Source: Verrucomicrobiaceae bacterium (GTDB lineage Bacteria > Verrucomicrobiota > Verrucomicrobiia > Verrucomicrobiales > Akkermansiaceae). From it: a stretch of DNA of 64,000 bases. Below are positions 35,087-43,555 of the stretch, piece after piece. The stretch lies in assembly GCA_027485615.1 (NCBI GenBank), contig JAIXQS010000073.1, positions 32,451 through 96,450 of the forward strand, given 5' to 3'. Below the pieces are notes generated by a model. That model was not told where the DNA came from. It did not search any database and worked only from the letters and a program-made list of their open reading frames with translations. A program made the translations under genes and the position numbers. Position 1 is the first letter of the stretch, and every line of letters begins with the position of its first letter.

Positions 35087-35659
35087 TCAATGCTTCCACC
35101 GGAAATGCCCGGTCAGCGGAAAATCGCCCAACCTATCCTCCTCACGCGTGCCGCCGCCGATGTTGTGAATCACCAGCGGCACGCCATCAGCATTTTTCCG
35201 TTCGCTCACGATCATGATGTGGGGGAGGTGCGGCGGCACCGTACAGGTCACAATGTCACCGGGTAGGAACATCCGCTTGTCCACGGCCTTCGGGATCGGG
35301 ATCTCATTATGTTTCCTGGTGAAAAAGCGCATCAGGTTCGGCACTCGCCGGTGGTCGATGTTCCTGTCCGTTCCTTTCAGCCCCCAGTTTTTTGGATACT
35401 TCGCGAAGTTCGCCTTCATGTCCTCGTGGACGAGTTTCTGGAGATCGCGGCCGATCCCATCGCGGAGCGCGCGGATCACGACATCCGTGCAGACACCCCG
35501 TTCCTTGGGCACATCCCCACCCGGATAATCCATGGCGGTGTATGCGGGATCGTAGCTCAGCGTCACGCCGATCTGCTTCCGCGCCGCCTCGACGATCTTC
35601 GCTCCGGTCTCGGCATGGGCGGCGATACCGAGCGTAAGGAAAAATATCAGAGCTTTCAT
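35087..35659 (-). CDS. Exported DUF1287 protein
   Basis: This 190-residue protein has a signal peptide (MKALIFFLTLGIAAHA). DUF1287 motifs follow: ARKQIGVTLSYDPAYTAMDY, RGVCTDVVIRALRDGIG with a conserved Cys, HRRVPNLMRFFTRK, and LPGDIVTCTVPPHLPHIMIV. The Cys and His arrangement resembles NlpC/P60-like peptidases, so a wall-hydrolytic role is suspected. ATG at 35659 is preferred over a GTG 15 bp upstream. It leads the minus-strand run that continues with the RimB-like trio. Confidence 0.88.
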   Translation of the reverse strand: MKALIFFLTLGIAAHAETGAKIVEAARKQIGVTLSYDPAYTAMDYPGGDVPKERGVCTDVVIRALRDGIGRDLQKLVHEDMKANFAKYPKNWGLKGTDRNIDHRRVPNLMRFFTRKHNEIPIPKAVDKRMFLPGDIVTCTVPPHLPHIMIVSERKNADGVPLVIHNIGGGTREEDRLGDFPLTGHFRWKH

Positions 35660-35754
35660 CGCGGAAAGGCTCACCCGGAATCAACGCAAGCGCAATTTCC
35701 ATCCAGGGGAAGCTTGATCGCCACACGCATCCCGGCTGATGCTGCCCGCGCCTC

Positions 35755-36210
35755 TTGAAAACGGATTTCCATAACCCCATCGATCCCACGCCGTCCCCCC
35801 ACCCCGCTCTCGGCGTGGACTTCGGCGAAGCACGCATCGGCCTCGCCGCCACGGATGATTTCGGCATCATGGCGCATCCCGTGGAAACGATTCCCCTCTC
35901 CCACCGCGATCCCCTTCCACGCATTCGCGAAATCGCCACCATGCGGAAAGTGAGAACGCTGGTGGTCGGTTTGCCGCTGCGGCTCGATGGATCGGAGGGC
36001 GACTCCGCGAAAAAAGTCCGGGCTTTCGCCACACGGCTCGCCGCCGCCCTGCCCGAGATCCCCATGGTTTTCGTGGACGAAAGCTACACCACCTCCGACG
36101 CCTCGGAGAAACTCCGCGAAGCCGGCCGCAAGGCGCACCAACAGAAAGGCATCATCGACCAAGCCGCCGCTATCGAGATCCTAAACCGCTGGATGGGGGA
36201 AATCTCATGA
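35755..36210 (+). CDS. ruvX: Putative pre-16S rRNA nuclease / Holliday junction resolvase-like YqgF
   Basis: This 151-residue RNase H-fold protein has the family motif ALGVDFGEARIGLAATDDFG with the catalytic aspartate. It also has TLVVGLPLRLDGSEGDSAKK and FVDESYTTSDASEKL. YqgF/RuvX trims the 5' end of 16S rRNA in E. coli and is essential in many bacteria. It overlaps truA by 4 bp (ATGA), giving a small RNA-processing operon, and is divergent from the DUF1287 gene. Confidence 0.93.
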   Translation: MKTDFHNPIDPTPSPHPALGVDFGEARIGLAATDDFGIMAHPVETIPLSHRDPLPRIREIATMRKVRTLVVGLPLRLDGSEGDSAKKVRAFATRLAAALPEIPMVFVDESYTTSDASEKLREAGRKAHQQKGIIDQAAAIEILNRWMGEIS

Positions 36211-36968
36211 GGCTCAAGCTGACCATCGCCTACGACGGACGCCCCTTTCTCGGTTGGCAATCTCAGGTTGGCGGCAACACCGTGCAGGACATATTGAACG
36301 AGGCCTTGGAAGCCGTGGCCAAGGAACCGCTTCGCCTGAATGGTTCCGGCCGCACCGACACCGGCGTCCACGCCCTGGGCCAGACCGCCCATTTCGACGC
36401 GCCGGACGGGTCGAATATGAATCCCTACAACTGGGTGCCCGCGCTCAATACGAAACTTCCCGCCACGATCCGCGTGATGGCCTGCGAGGAAGTGCCGCCC
36501 GATTTCCACGCCCGCTTCTCCGCCATCGGAAAAACATACCGCTACGATGTCTGCACCGATCCCGTCCTGCCACCGCTGAAGGCCGGTCTCGCCTGGCACC
36601 TGCCCCGCCTCCTCGATGCCGACGCCCTCTCCCGCGCGCTCTCACTCTTCGTCGGTAAACACGATTTCCACGCCTTCGCCGCCTACCGGGGAAACGAGCA
36701 GGAGGACACCGATTACGTCCGCACGATCCGCTCCGCTGAGCTCGAAACCTTGCCCGACGGATACCGCATGACCTTCTCAGGCGACGGCTTCCTCTACAAA
36801 ATGGTGCGCATGCTCACCGGCTCGGCGGTGAAAGCCGCACAGGGACGATTGCGCCTCGACGACCTCGCCGCCCTCCTCGACCAGCCACCCGGCCTGCCCC
36901 ATGGCAAAGCCCCTCTCTGCGCCCCCGCCGACGGCCTCTACCTGGAAAATGTCCGCTACGGGGAATAG
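36207..36968 (+). CDS. truA: tRNA pseudouridine(38-40) synthase
   Basis: This 253-residue enzyme isomerises U38-U40 in the tRNA anticodon arm. The catalytic aspartate is D51 in the motif GSGRTDTGVHALGQ. Other motifs are IAYDGRPFLGWQSQ, FHARFSAIGKTYRYDV, and the C-terminal GDGFLYKMVRMLTG. It is translationally coupled to ruvX by an ATGA overlap. A tRNA-Lys gene follows about 100 bp downstream. Confidence 0.96.
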   Translation: MRLKLTIAYDGRPFLGWQSQVGGNTVQDILNEALEAVAKEPLRLNGSGRTDTGVHALGQTAHFDAPDGSNMNPYNWVPALNTKLPATIRVMACEEVPPDFHARFSAIGKTYRYDVCTDPVLPPLKAGLAWHLPRLLDADALSRALSLFVGKHDFHAFAAYRGNEQEDTDYVRTIRSAELETLPDGYRMTFSGDGFLYKMVRMLTGSAVKAAQGRLRLDDLAALLDQPPGLPHGKAPLCAPADGLYLENVRYGE

Positions 36969-37069
36969 TGAACCGACCACCCGAGCTTTTCCCCAAAAAC
37001 GGGCTTGCCAAATTCCGCTCCCATCCCCTAGTTTCCCGCCCCGCCGCCGAAAGACGGCACAAATCCAAC

Positions 37070-37142
37070 GCGAAGATAGCTCAGTTGGTAGAGCAGTTGG
37101 CTTTTAACCAATTGGTCCTGGGTTCGAGTCCCAGTCTTCGTA
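37070..37142 (+). tRNA. tRNA-Lys (TTT)
   Basis: The gene folds as acceptor GCGAAGA/TCTTCGT (closing pair G-T), D arm GCTCAGTTGGTAGAGC, anticodon stem GTTGG/CCAAT around loop CTTTTAA (anticodon TTT), and T arm CTGGG-TTCGAGT-CCCAG. A discriminator A follows. CCA is not encoded, unlike the tRNA-Phe at 5460. A hairpin terminator lies 16 nt downstream. Confidence 0.95.
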
Positions 37143-37158
37143 CTTCTTTTTGACTTTC

Positions 37159-37182
37159 ACGCCGCTCACCAAGCGGCGTTTT
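37159..37182 (+). terminator. Rho-independent terminator of tRNA-Lys
   Basis: An 8-bp stem ACGCCGCT/AGCGGCGT with a 5-nt loop is followed by TTTT, directly downstream of the tRNA. Confidence 0.8.
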
Positions 37183-37348
37183 CCGTCTCCACGTTCCGTA
37201 AACCTTTCACCAAGAGGACTGGGACGAGAACCCCTGCGAAGCAACGGGTTTGACTGCCCCTTCGCCCGTGGCGCCCCCCCCCGCGAAGCGCACCCCGCAG
37301 GGACGGAGTGAAACGGAGTCAATCCAAGTCCGTGCAAGAGTAGGCGGA

Positions 37349-38797
37349 TCACATCCTCTCCAGGAACACCCGGGCGGCTTCACGGAGGTGGTTTTGCTTT
37401 TCCGCGGAGAATTTCTGCCATGTTCGCGACATCATCGAGGAGCGCGGATTTTTCAGGAAAAGCTCCTGGTGGTCGGCGATGAATGTCCAGAACAGGGCGT
37501 CCCATGTTTCCGTCCACGGGCCGGGTTTCTCATCGGACATTTTGAGGACGTAGTTGGAGCCGGAGATGTAGGGCTTGGTGGTGAAGGTGCCACCGTCGGC
37601 GAACTGCGACATGCCGTAGATGTTGGGCACCATGACCCAGTCGTAGGCATCGATGAAAAACTCCATGAACCAGAGGTAAACGGCATCGGGATCGAAGCGG
37701 CAGAGCAGCATGAAATTGCCGAGGATCATCAGGCGCTCGATGTGGTGGCAGTAGGCCTCGTCGTGGAGCTGGCGGATGCTGCGGTCGATGGGCGGGATGC
37801 CGGTGGTGGCGTCGTAGAAGGACTTCGGGATGGGGCGGGTGTGTTGGAAGAAATTCGTGTTCCGGATCGCGACACCACGGTGCTTGTAAATGCCGTGCAT
37901 GAATTCTCGCCAGCCGATGATCTGTCTGATGAAGCCTTCGAGCGAGTTGAGCGGGATACCCTTTTTCGCAAGCGCGGCGTCGATGATTTCCTGCGGAGTC
38001 AGCAGGCCGATGTTGAGCGCGGGAGTGAGGACGGAGTGATTGATGAAAGCGTGGCGGGTGGAGATCGCATCCTCATAAACGCCGAATTCCGCGAAGCGTT
38101 CGGTGATGAAATTTTCCAGCCATGCCTTGGCGTCCGAGCGGGTGACGGGGTAGCGGAAATTTGCCGTGGAGCCGGGGTTGTTAGGGAAGTTTTCCTCCAC
38201 CCATGCGATGGCTTCGGTGACATGCGGATTCTGTTGTGAAATGGGGGCTTCGGGTGGCGTGTGGTTTTTCGGGAGCTTTTTCCGGTTGTCCTCGTCGAAA
38301 GACCATTGCCCGCCTTCGGGATTTCCTTCCGCATCTACGAGGATGCCCATCCGTTTCCGCTGTACTTGGTAGAACGCCGCCATGAACGGCTTTTTCCGGC
38401 GGGCGATGTGTTCCTCCAGAAATTCCGGCGGGGAAAGGAAGGCCGGTGTAGGGTGAATGTGCAGCGCGATCCCCCGCCCTTCCGCGAAGCTTCGCAGGCG
38501 CGTCTCCAGGATGAAATCGTGCGGTTCGGCGAGGTGAATATCCGTTAGATCGGCGGGCAGCGCATTTCGATAGGAATCGGTGATTTGGACGCTGTGGCCG
38601 AGTGAGCGGAGTTCATCGGCATACGCCCTCATCGACGCGCGGTGGAGGACAAGCTTCTGCTTGTGGAAGGCGACGGGGTGATGTTTGTCGTTTCCGAAAA
38701 TCAACGGATCCTCCGCGAGGAAAACCGGACGCCCCGGAGCGAGCGCAGGATGCTCCGCGAACAACTGGTGCGGAAAGATCAGGGCGGCGGCGGACAT
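37349..38797 (-). CDS. Cryptochrome/photolyase family protein (FeS-BCP-like) without cluster cysteines
   Basis: This 482-residue flavoprotein belongs to the deoxyribodipyrimidine photolyase-related family. It has an N-terminal Rossmann antenna domain (AALIFPHQLFAEHPAL; FHKQKLVLHRASMRAYADEL). The C-terminal FAD domain contains GFIRQIIGWREFMHGIY, HHIERLMILGNFMLLCRFDP, WVMVPNIYGMSQFADGG and TTKPYISGSNYVLKMS. Characterised members bind a 4Fe-4S cluster through four cysteines. Here the expected CxxC after KMSD is replaced by EKPGP, no cysteine follows it, and the first position reads PIDRSI. Repair of (6-4) or CPD lesions is possible but the cluster is apparently lost. Confidence 0.88.
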   Translation of the reverse strand: MSAAALIFPHQLFAEHPALAPGRPVFLAEDPLIFGNDKHHPVAFHKQKLVLHRASMRAYADELRSLGHSVQITDSYRNALPADLTDIHLAEPHDFILETRLRSFAEGRGIALHIHPTPAFLSPPEFLEEHIARRKKPFMAAFYQVQRKRMGILVDAEGNPEGGQWSFDEDNRKKLPKNHTPPEAPISQQNPHVTEAIAWVEENFPNNPGSTANFRYPVTRSDAKAWLENFITERFAEFGVYEDAISTRHAFINHSVLTPALNIGLLTPQEIIDAALAKKGIPLNSLEGFIRQIIGWREFMHGIYKHRGVAIRNTNFFQHTRPIPKSFYDATTGIPPIDRSIRQLHDEAYCHHIERLMILGNFMLLCRFDPDAVYLWFMEFFIDAYDWVMVPNIYGMSQFADGGTFTTKPYISGSNYVLKMSDEKPGPWTETWDALFWTFIADHQELFLKNPRSSMMSRTWQKFSAEKQNHLREAARVFLERM

Positions 38798-38857
38798 GGC
38801 GGAAGTCTGGCGAGGGGCAAGCCGCGCGCAAGGGCTATGGTATGGTCTAAGAAATCT

Positions 38858-38973
38858 ACCGCGAGTGAACGCGAATGGACGCTAATGAAGACAAATTCAA
38901 AATGAGGACTTTGGTTTCGGGGATAGGCCTTCAACTAAACAGCCATTCGTGTTCATTCGCGTTCATTCGCGGT
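38858..38973. repeat. Long inverted repeat of 10-bp units, copy 1
   Basis: A 30-nt arm ACCGCGAGTGAACGCGAATG... (38858-38887) faces its reverse complement (38944-38973) across 56 nt. About 26 of 30 positions match. Each arm is a tandem of the unit GCGAATGAAC/GCGAATGGAC. The same structure occurs at 48578-48713. This copy lies between the start of the photolyase gene and the end of the deacetylase gene, both on the minus strand. Confidence 0.8.
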
Positions 38974-38993
38974 TAACTCTTCCCGAAGGTAGC

Positions 38994-40115
38994 TCAATCC
39001 GCCAGCGAACGGATGAATTTCGAGAGGAACGCCCGGCCTTCCTCAAACGCTTCGATCTCGATGAACTCGTCCTTGGTGTGCGCCTGCGCGATGGAGCCGG
39101 GGCCGATGCAGATGGAGGGTATGCCAGCGGCGGAGAGGTGGGCGGCATCGGAAAACCACGGCGCTCCGACGAGTTTCGTGCGCGGATCGGTGGCGAGGAG
39201 CTTTTGGATGTAGGGGTCTTCGGGATCGGTCTCCATCGGCGGGTTTTCGTGGGCGTATTCGATTTCCAACGGGAGGCGGAGCTGGGCGATGGTCTCGCGC
39301 AGGAGCTGGAGAGCGCCGCCAGCGGAGTGGAGTTCCGGGGTCTGGCGGATGTCGATTTGGGCTTTCGCGAAGTTCGGGACGATGTTTGCGGCGGTGCCAC
39401 CGGAGATCGTGCCGACGTTGATGGTGGACGGGCCGAGGATGGGATTCGTGTAGGCGGCGAGGGCGGGCGCGAGGGTTTCCTGGAGATCCAGAAGAGCGCG
39501 GGAGAGCTTGAGGATCGCGTTGTCGCCGAGGTGGGGCTGGGAGGAATGCGCGGCAATGCCCGTGGCGGTGAGGGTGGCCCAGAGGGAGCCTTTGCTGATG
39601 TGGACAATGTCCATCGAGGTCGGCTCGCCGACGATCGCGAATTGGTAAGCCGCCGCGTGGTGCTTCGCGAAATGCTTGGAACCATGCTGGGAGGCCTCCT
39701 CGCCCATGAAGGCGACGAAATCCACGGCCACCGGCAGATCGGCGAGGATGTTCCTGTTTTCCCGCAAGGCTTCGAGCATCGCGGCCATCGGGCCCTTGGT
39801 GTCGCAAGCGCCGCGTCCCCAGATTTTCCCGTCGCGAATCTCGCCGGAAAAGGGATCGATCGTCATGCCCTCCACGCCCACGGTATCAAGGTGCGGACCG
39901 AGGAGGATGCGCGGGCGGCCGTCGAGCGGCGCAAAGCGGGCGATGAGGTTGGGGCGGCGCGGCTGGATTTCCTCCAGCGTCACCTCCGCGCCGATGTCCG
40001 TGAGCCACTCCGCGAGGAAATCCGCCATCGCCTGCTCATGGGTCACGCCCGCCTGATCCGGCGCGGCGTTGTCTGGGTTCACCGAAGGGATGCGGATGAG
40101 CTGTTGGAGAAGCAT
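38994..40115 (-). CDS. M20 family peptidase / acetylornithine deacetylase-like
   Basis: This 373-residue zinc hydrolase has metal-binding motifs GPHLDTVGVEGMT, GRGACDTKGPMAAML and the catalytic FMGEEASQHGSK. A dimerisation domain follows (SKGSLWATLTATGIAAHSSQ) and a C-terminal metal-ligand histidine lies in AQAHTKDEFIEI. It is closest in layout to ArgE/DapE-type deacetylases. Arginine synthesis is likely but not certain, since no other arg gene is in the window. Start chosen at MLLQQLIRIPSVNP, the usual family start. Confidence 0.85.
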   Translation of the reverse strand: MLLQQLIRIPSVNPDNAAPDQAGVTHEQAMADFLAEWLTDIGAEVTLEEIQPRRPNLIARFAPLDGRPRILLGPHLDTVGVEGMTIDPFSGEIRDGKIWGRGACDTKGPMAAMLEALRENRNILADLPVAVDFVAFMGEEASQHGSKHFAKHHAAAYQFAIVGEPTSMDIVHISKGSLWATLTATGIAAHSSQPHLGDNAILKLSRALLDLQETLAPALAAYTNPILGPSTINVGTISGGTAANIVPNFAKAQIDIRQTPELHSAGGALQLLRETIAQLRLPLEIEYAHENPPMETDPEDPYIQKLLATDPRTKLVGAPWFSDAAHLSAAGIPSICIGPGSIAQAHTKDEFIEIEAFEEGRAFLSKFIRSLAD

Positions 40116-40317
40116 GACGCATCCTTCACTGGCACGGGGCGGGTTTCAACCCTCAAGGGAGGGGTGGATGGGAAAGCTGAGCTTCGGTGGCAGGCTCGGT
40201 CACGGATTGCGTGATACAGGGCAGGAACGATGAGTGGTGGCACACCCACTAGCGGTGGGCCAACGCTGAACGCGGGGTTAGGGTTGAAATCAAGTGAAAA
40301 CATCGATAACAGATGGG

Positions 40318-40806
40318 CTAGTGGGTGTTGCCATGCACGGCTTGTTCGGCTTCTCTTTTACTCTTAATGCCTGGCAGAATTCGAAGCAGCATGTAAGCGA
40401 TAAGTATGAGAATGATGTCGATAGGAATCCACCACAACGGGTCAACCCAGTAATATCCCCATATCCAACTTCCTAGCGGATAAAGCAAATCAACACCCCC
40501 CGAAATCGCATCACACCCAATATGAAGTAAATATGCGATTGACATACAGATCGCAACTTGTGGCGACAACTTGCCTCGACTAATGAACGATCCGATCACC
40601 AAGATTGTTGAAATCGTAAACCAGAATGGGAGGCCGTGAGACCAACTTGTCATTCTTGCTTCGAGGGATAAATGGGGATTAATGAGATCCGGGAGAGCGC
40701 CCGCCAGACCTACTTGGAATAGACCCCAACGTCCGATCCACTTTGGACGGCTCGTAATGAGTCTAACACAGATCACGGGAATTAGTGCGTGTGTGATTGT
40801 GTTCAT
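40318..40806 (-). CDS. YdjM/DUF457-like membrane-bound metal-dependent hydrolase
   Basis: This 162-residue membrane protein has the family's N-terminal MNTITHALIPV histidine. GALPDLINPHLSLEARMTSW follows with an acidic/His pair, HGLPFWFTISTILVIG with a His, and SIAYLLHIGCDAISGG. About four transmembrane helices are visible. It lacks neighbours that would indicate a pathway. The local base composition is more A/T-rich than the flanking genes (the 40320-40860 stretch), which may indicate recent transfer. Confidence 0.78.
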   Translation of the reverse strand: MNTITHALIPVICVRLITSRPKWIGRWGLFQVGLAGALPDLINPHLSLEARMTSWSHGLPFWFTISTILVIGSFISRGKLSPQVAICMSIAYLLHIGCDAISGGVDLLYPLGSWIWGYYWVDPLWWIPIDIILILIAYMLLRILPGIKSKREAEQAVHGNTH

Positions 40807-41038
40807 CTTGTTGTTTCTGCACAACAGTAGTATTCGTTCAGTGGTCGCAGGATATCGCGGGGAGGATATCGGTCAAGAAGGGAGAATCCGCTTCCGCAAG
40901 GCATTGGGGTTGGGGATTTGCTTCGGATGGGGATGAGCCACTCACGCATGGCACCCCTGTCGGTATCAGTGGATTGCAAGGGCGCGGGTGGAAATCGCCC
41001 GTCTTTACAGGTCTTCGTATCGGCGATAGGCTACGGAA

Positions 41039-41518
41039 ATGTAGTCGGTTTACATCGAGACCACGATCCCGAGCTACCTCACTTCCCGTAAGAGCAAACA
41101 GCCCTCACTGGCTGCGGATCAGGAGGCGACAGGCGAGTGGTGGGAGGTGCAGAGGTTTCACTTTCGTGTTTTCACATCGTTTTACACCATCGACGAGTGC
41201 GGCAGGGGAAATCCTGACCTGGCGGCCAAGCGGCTTGCGAAACTGATGGGCATCCCGGAACTCGATTTGGTGGATTCGCTTCCGGATTTGGAAGAGGATC
41301 TGATCCGGCTGTTCCGTCTGCCTCCGAAGGCGGTGACTGACGCGTCCCATTTGGGGCTGGCGATCCTGCACCGGATGGACTATCTACTGACATGGAACTG
41401 CACCCATCTGGCTAACGCCGTTCTCCAGAAGGAACTTTTGGACTACTGCTCTTATCACGGGCTCCATACTCCGATCATCTGTACACCCCGAACCCTCATC
41501 GACCTTAACCATGACTAA
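41039..41518 (+). pseudogene. PIN-domain (VapC-like) toxin with stop codon at codon 2
   Basis: In one frame the sequence reads ATG TAG and then SVYIETTIPSYLTSRKSKQP, EWWEVQRFHF, FTSFYTIDECGRGNPDLAAK, KAVTDASHLGLAILHRMDYL, LTWNCTHLANAVL and IICTPRTLIDLNHD. This is a full-length PIN-domain protein with its acidic residues (E in YIETT, D/E pair, D in TDAS). Only codon 2 (TAG at 41042) breaks it; a single-base change from AAG or CAG would explain this. The first usable in-frame start is a GTG at 41147, which would remove the first metal-binding acidic residue. The toxin is therefore probably inactive. Confidence 0.7.
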
Positions 41519-41711
41519 TCACATCATCCAGGAAGTCAGGGATGCGCGCGCAGCCCTTGCCGCTGAGCACGGATACGATCATCGCAGGATTTTCGAGTGG
41601 GCGAAGGCCGCGCACGCCGCGCGCCAGAAAACGCTGGAATCGAAGATCCCATACAAGTTGCTGAAGCCGTCAGGTCAGACCAGGAAACATACCGCTGCGC
41701 CATTGCGCTAA
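41511..41711 (+). CDS. Small antitoxin-like partner of the PIN-domain gene
   Basis: This 66-residue protein starts MTNHIIQEVRDARAALAAEH, then GYDHRRIFEWAKAAHAARQK. That pattern is common in small genes encoded directly after PIN toxins of the YIETTIPSYL type. Its ATG overlaps the toxin stop by 8 bp, so translation was coupled to the toxin gene. The antitoxin reading frame is intact while the toxin carries a nonsense codon, as expected if toxin loss is tolerated. Confidence 0.7.
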   Translation: MTNHIIQEVRDARAALAAEHGYDHRRIFEWAKAAHAARQKTLESKIPYKLLKPSGQTRKHTAAPLR

Positions 41712-41779
41712 GTCAGAATACATTTTCCCCGCTGGGCGGTTGCAATGCGCCGCCGTGCTTGGCATTTTCCCTGCCCGGG

Positions 41780-43555
41780 ATGACAGGAGAGATGGTTACG
41801 AATCTGGCGGCTTACCGCTTTGTGGGGCTGACGGGCTTGAAAGAGCTGCGGGAGGAGATGATCGCGTTATGCAAGGGGGCGGGACTGAAAGGGACGATTT
41901 TGCTGAGCGTGGAGGGAGTAAACCTTTTCGTGGCGGGATCGGCGGAGGGGATTTCCAAACTGATGGCGCGACTGCGGCAGATCCCGGGGCTGGAGGATTT
42001 CGAGGGAAAAGTGAGCGAGAGCGAGGATCAGCCGTTCCGGCGGATGCTGGTGAGGATCAAGAGGGAGATCATTTCCTTCGGCGTGGAGGGGGTGGAGCCG
42101 GGCAAGCGGACATCGCCGAAGCTGGCGGCGAAGGAACTTAAGCGTTGGCTGGACGAGGGGCGGAAAATCACGCTGCTCGATACGCGGAATGATTACGAGG
42201 TGAAGCTCGGGACTTTCAAGGGAGCGGTGGTGCCGGATATCCGCACGTTCCGGGAGTTTCCGATGGCGGTGCGGGAACTGCCTGAGGCGATGAAGGACGA
42301 GACCGTGGTGATGTTCTGCACCGGCGGCATCCGCTGTGAGAAGGCGGGGCCGTTCATGGAGATGGAGGGTTTCAAGAACATCTATCAGCTCGATGGGGGG
42401 ATTTTGAAATACTTCGAGGAATGCGGGGGGGATCACTACGATGGCGAGTGTTTTGTGTTCGACCAGCGGGTGGGGGTGGATCCGGCGCTTCAGGAGACGG
42501 ATACGGCGGTTTGCTACGCCTGCCAGGCTCCGCTGAGCGCGGAGGATCAGGAGGATGTGCGGTATGTCGCAGGGAAAACGTGCCCGTATTGTTTCAAGCC
42601 GGAACCGGAGAAGATGGCGGAGCGTATCGCGGCGGCGCAGGCGAAACTGGATGCGGTGTGCGAGGTGTTGCCGGGATCATTTCCGCAGGAAAACCGCAGG
42701 CCGGTGAATGTGGCGGCGAAGTATGACCGATGGACGCTCGGCGATGTGCTGGCGGATCAGTTTCCGCAAATCCCCCGCGAGGAATGGGCGCGGCGTGGCG
42801 CGGAGGGTCGCTTCGTGAGCTACGGCGGGAAGCTGCGCGGGATGGATCATGTGGTGCGCGCCGGGGAGCGGATTTTGCAAGTTTTCCCGCCCGAGGTGGA
42901 GCCGGAAGTCGCGAAGAGCATCCGCATCTTGTGGGACGACGAGGCGATCGTCGTTTTGGAAAAACCTGCGCCGCTGCCGATGCACGCGAGCGGCAGGTAT
43001 CACCGCAACACCCTCCAACACCTGCTCAACCAGGTGTATGAGCCGAAGTTCCTGCGGCCGGTGCATCGGCTGGATGCGAATACGCGGGGGCTGGTGCTGT
43101 TCGCTAGGACGCGGCATTATTGCCGACTGCTGCAACGCCAGTTTCTCGATGGCAAGGTGGAGAAAATCTACCGGGTGCGGGTGCAGGGACATCCGGCGTG
43201 GGAGGAGAAGATTTGTGAGTCGGCCATTTCTGCGGAGCCATCGGGCCCGGGCGGGCGGGTGGTGGATGAGGATGGCTTGGCGGCGCGGACGGATTTCAAG
43301 GTCATCGAGCGATGCGCGGACGGAACGGCGCTGTTGGAGGCGCGACTCGGCAGTGGGCGGACGAATCAGATCCGGGTGCATCTTTGGGAGTTGGGTTTCC
43401 CGGTGGTGGGCGATCCCTGCTACCTGCCCGGCGGGAAAATGGGAGACAAGCAGACGCTCGATGTGGCCGATGCGCCGATGGGGTTGGAGGCGTGGAAACT
43501 GGTTTTCACGCATCCGGTTTCCGGGGAGAGGATGGAGTTTGAGAACACGAAATGA
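41780..43555 (+). CDS. TrhO-like tRNA U34 hydroxylase fused to an RluA-family pseudouridine synthase
   Basis: This 591-residue protein has two enzyme parts. Residues 1-250 form a TrhO/YceA unit: AAYRFVGLTGLKELREEMIA, GTILLSVEGVNLFVAGSAEG, a rhodanese domain LLDTRNDYEVKLGTFKGAV, and active loop MFCTGGIRCEKAGPFME. Two C-x2-C pairs (CYACQAPLS; TCPYCFKPE) follow near residues 250-280 and may bind zinc. From about residue 310 an S4-like segment leads into an RluA synthase with catalytic aspartate in RPVHRLDANTRGLVLFAR and the RTNQIRVHLWELGFPVVGDP motif. TrhO forms ho5U34 in tRNA; RluA enzymes make pseudouridine. The ATG at 41780 is chosen; 41792 is an alternative. The stop overlaps tilS by 4 bp. 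Confidence 0.88.
   Translation: MTGEMVTNLAAYRFVGLTGLKELREEMIALCKGAGLKGTILLSVEGVNLFVAGSAEGISKLMARLRQIPGLEDFEGKVSESEDQPFRRMLVRIKREIISFGVEGVEPGKRTSPKLAAKELKRWLDEGRKITLLDTRNDYEVKLGTFKGAVVPDIRTFREFPMAVRELPEAMKDETVVMFCTGGIRCEKAGPFMEMEGFKNIYQLDGGILKYFEECGGDHYDGECFVFDQRVGVDPALQETDTAVCYACQAPLSAEDQEDVRYVAGKTCPYCFKPEPEKMAERIAAAQAKLDAVCEVLPGSFPQENRRPVNVAAKYDRWTLGDVLADQFPQIPREEWARRGAEGRFVSYGGKLRGMDHVVRAGERILQVFPPEVEPEVAKSIRILWDDEAIVVLEKPAPLPMHASGRYHRNTLQHLLNQVYEPKFLRPVHRLDANTRGLVLFARTRHYCRLLQRQFLDGKVEKIYRVRVQGHPAWEEKICESAISAEPSGPGGRVVDEDGLAARTDFKVIERCADGTALLEARLGSGRTNQIRVHLWELGFPVVGDPCYLPGGKMGDKQTLDVADAPMGLEAWKLVFTHPVSGERMEFENTK

Noticed and set aside
37183..37348. Possible second tRNA or gene fragment after tRNA-Lys
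   Set aside because: A CTGGGACGAGAACCC segment resembles a T arm but no cloverleaf can be drawn and no coding sequence is present.
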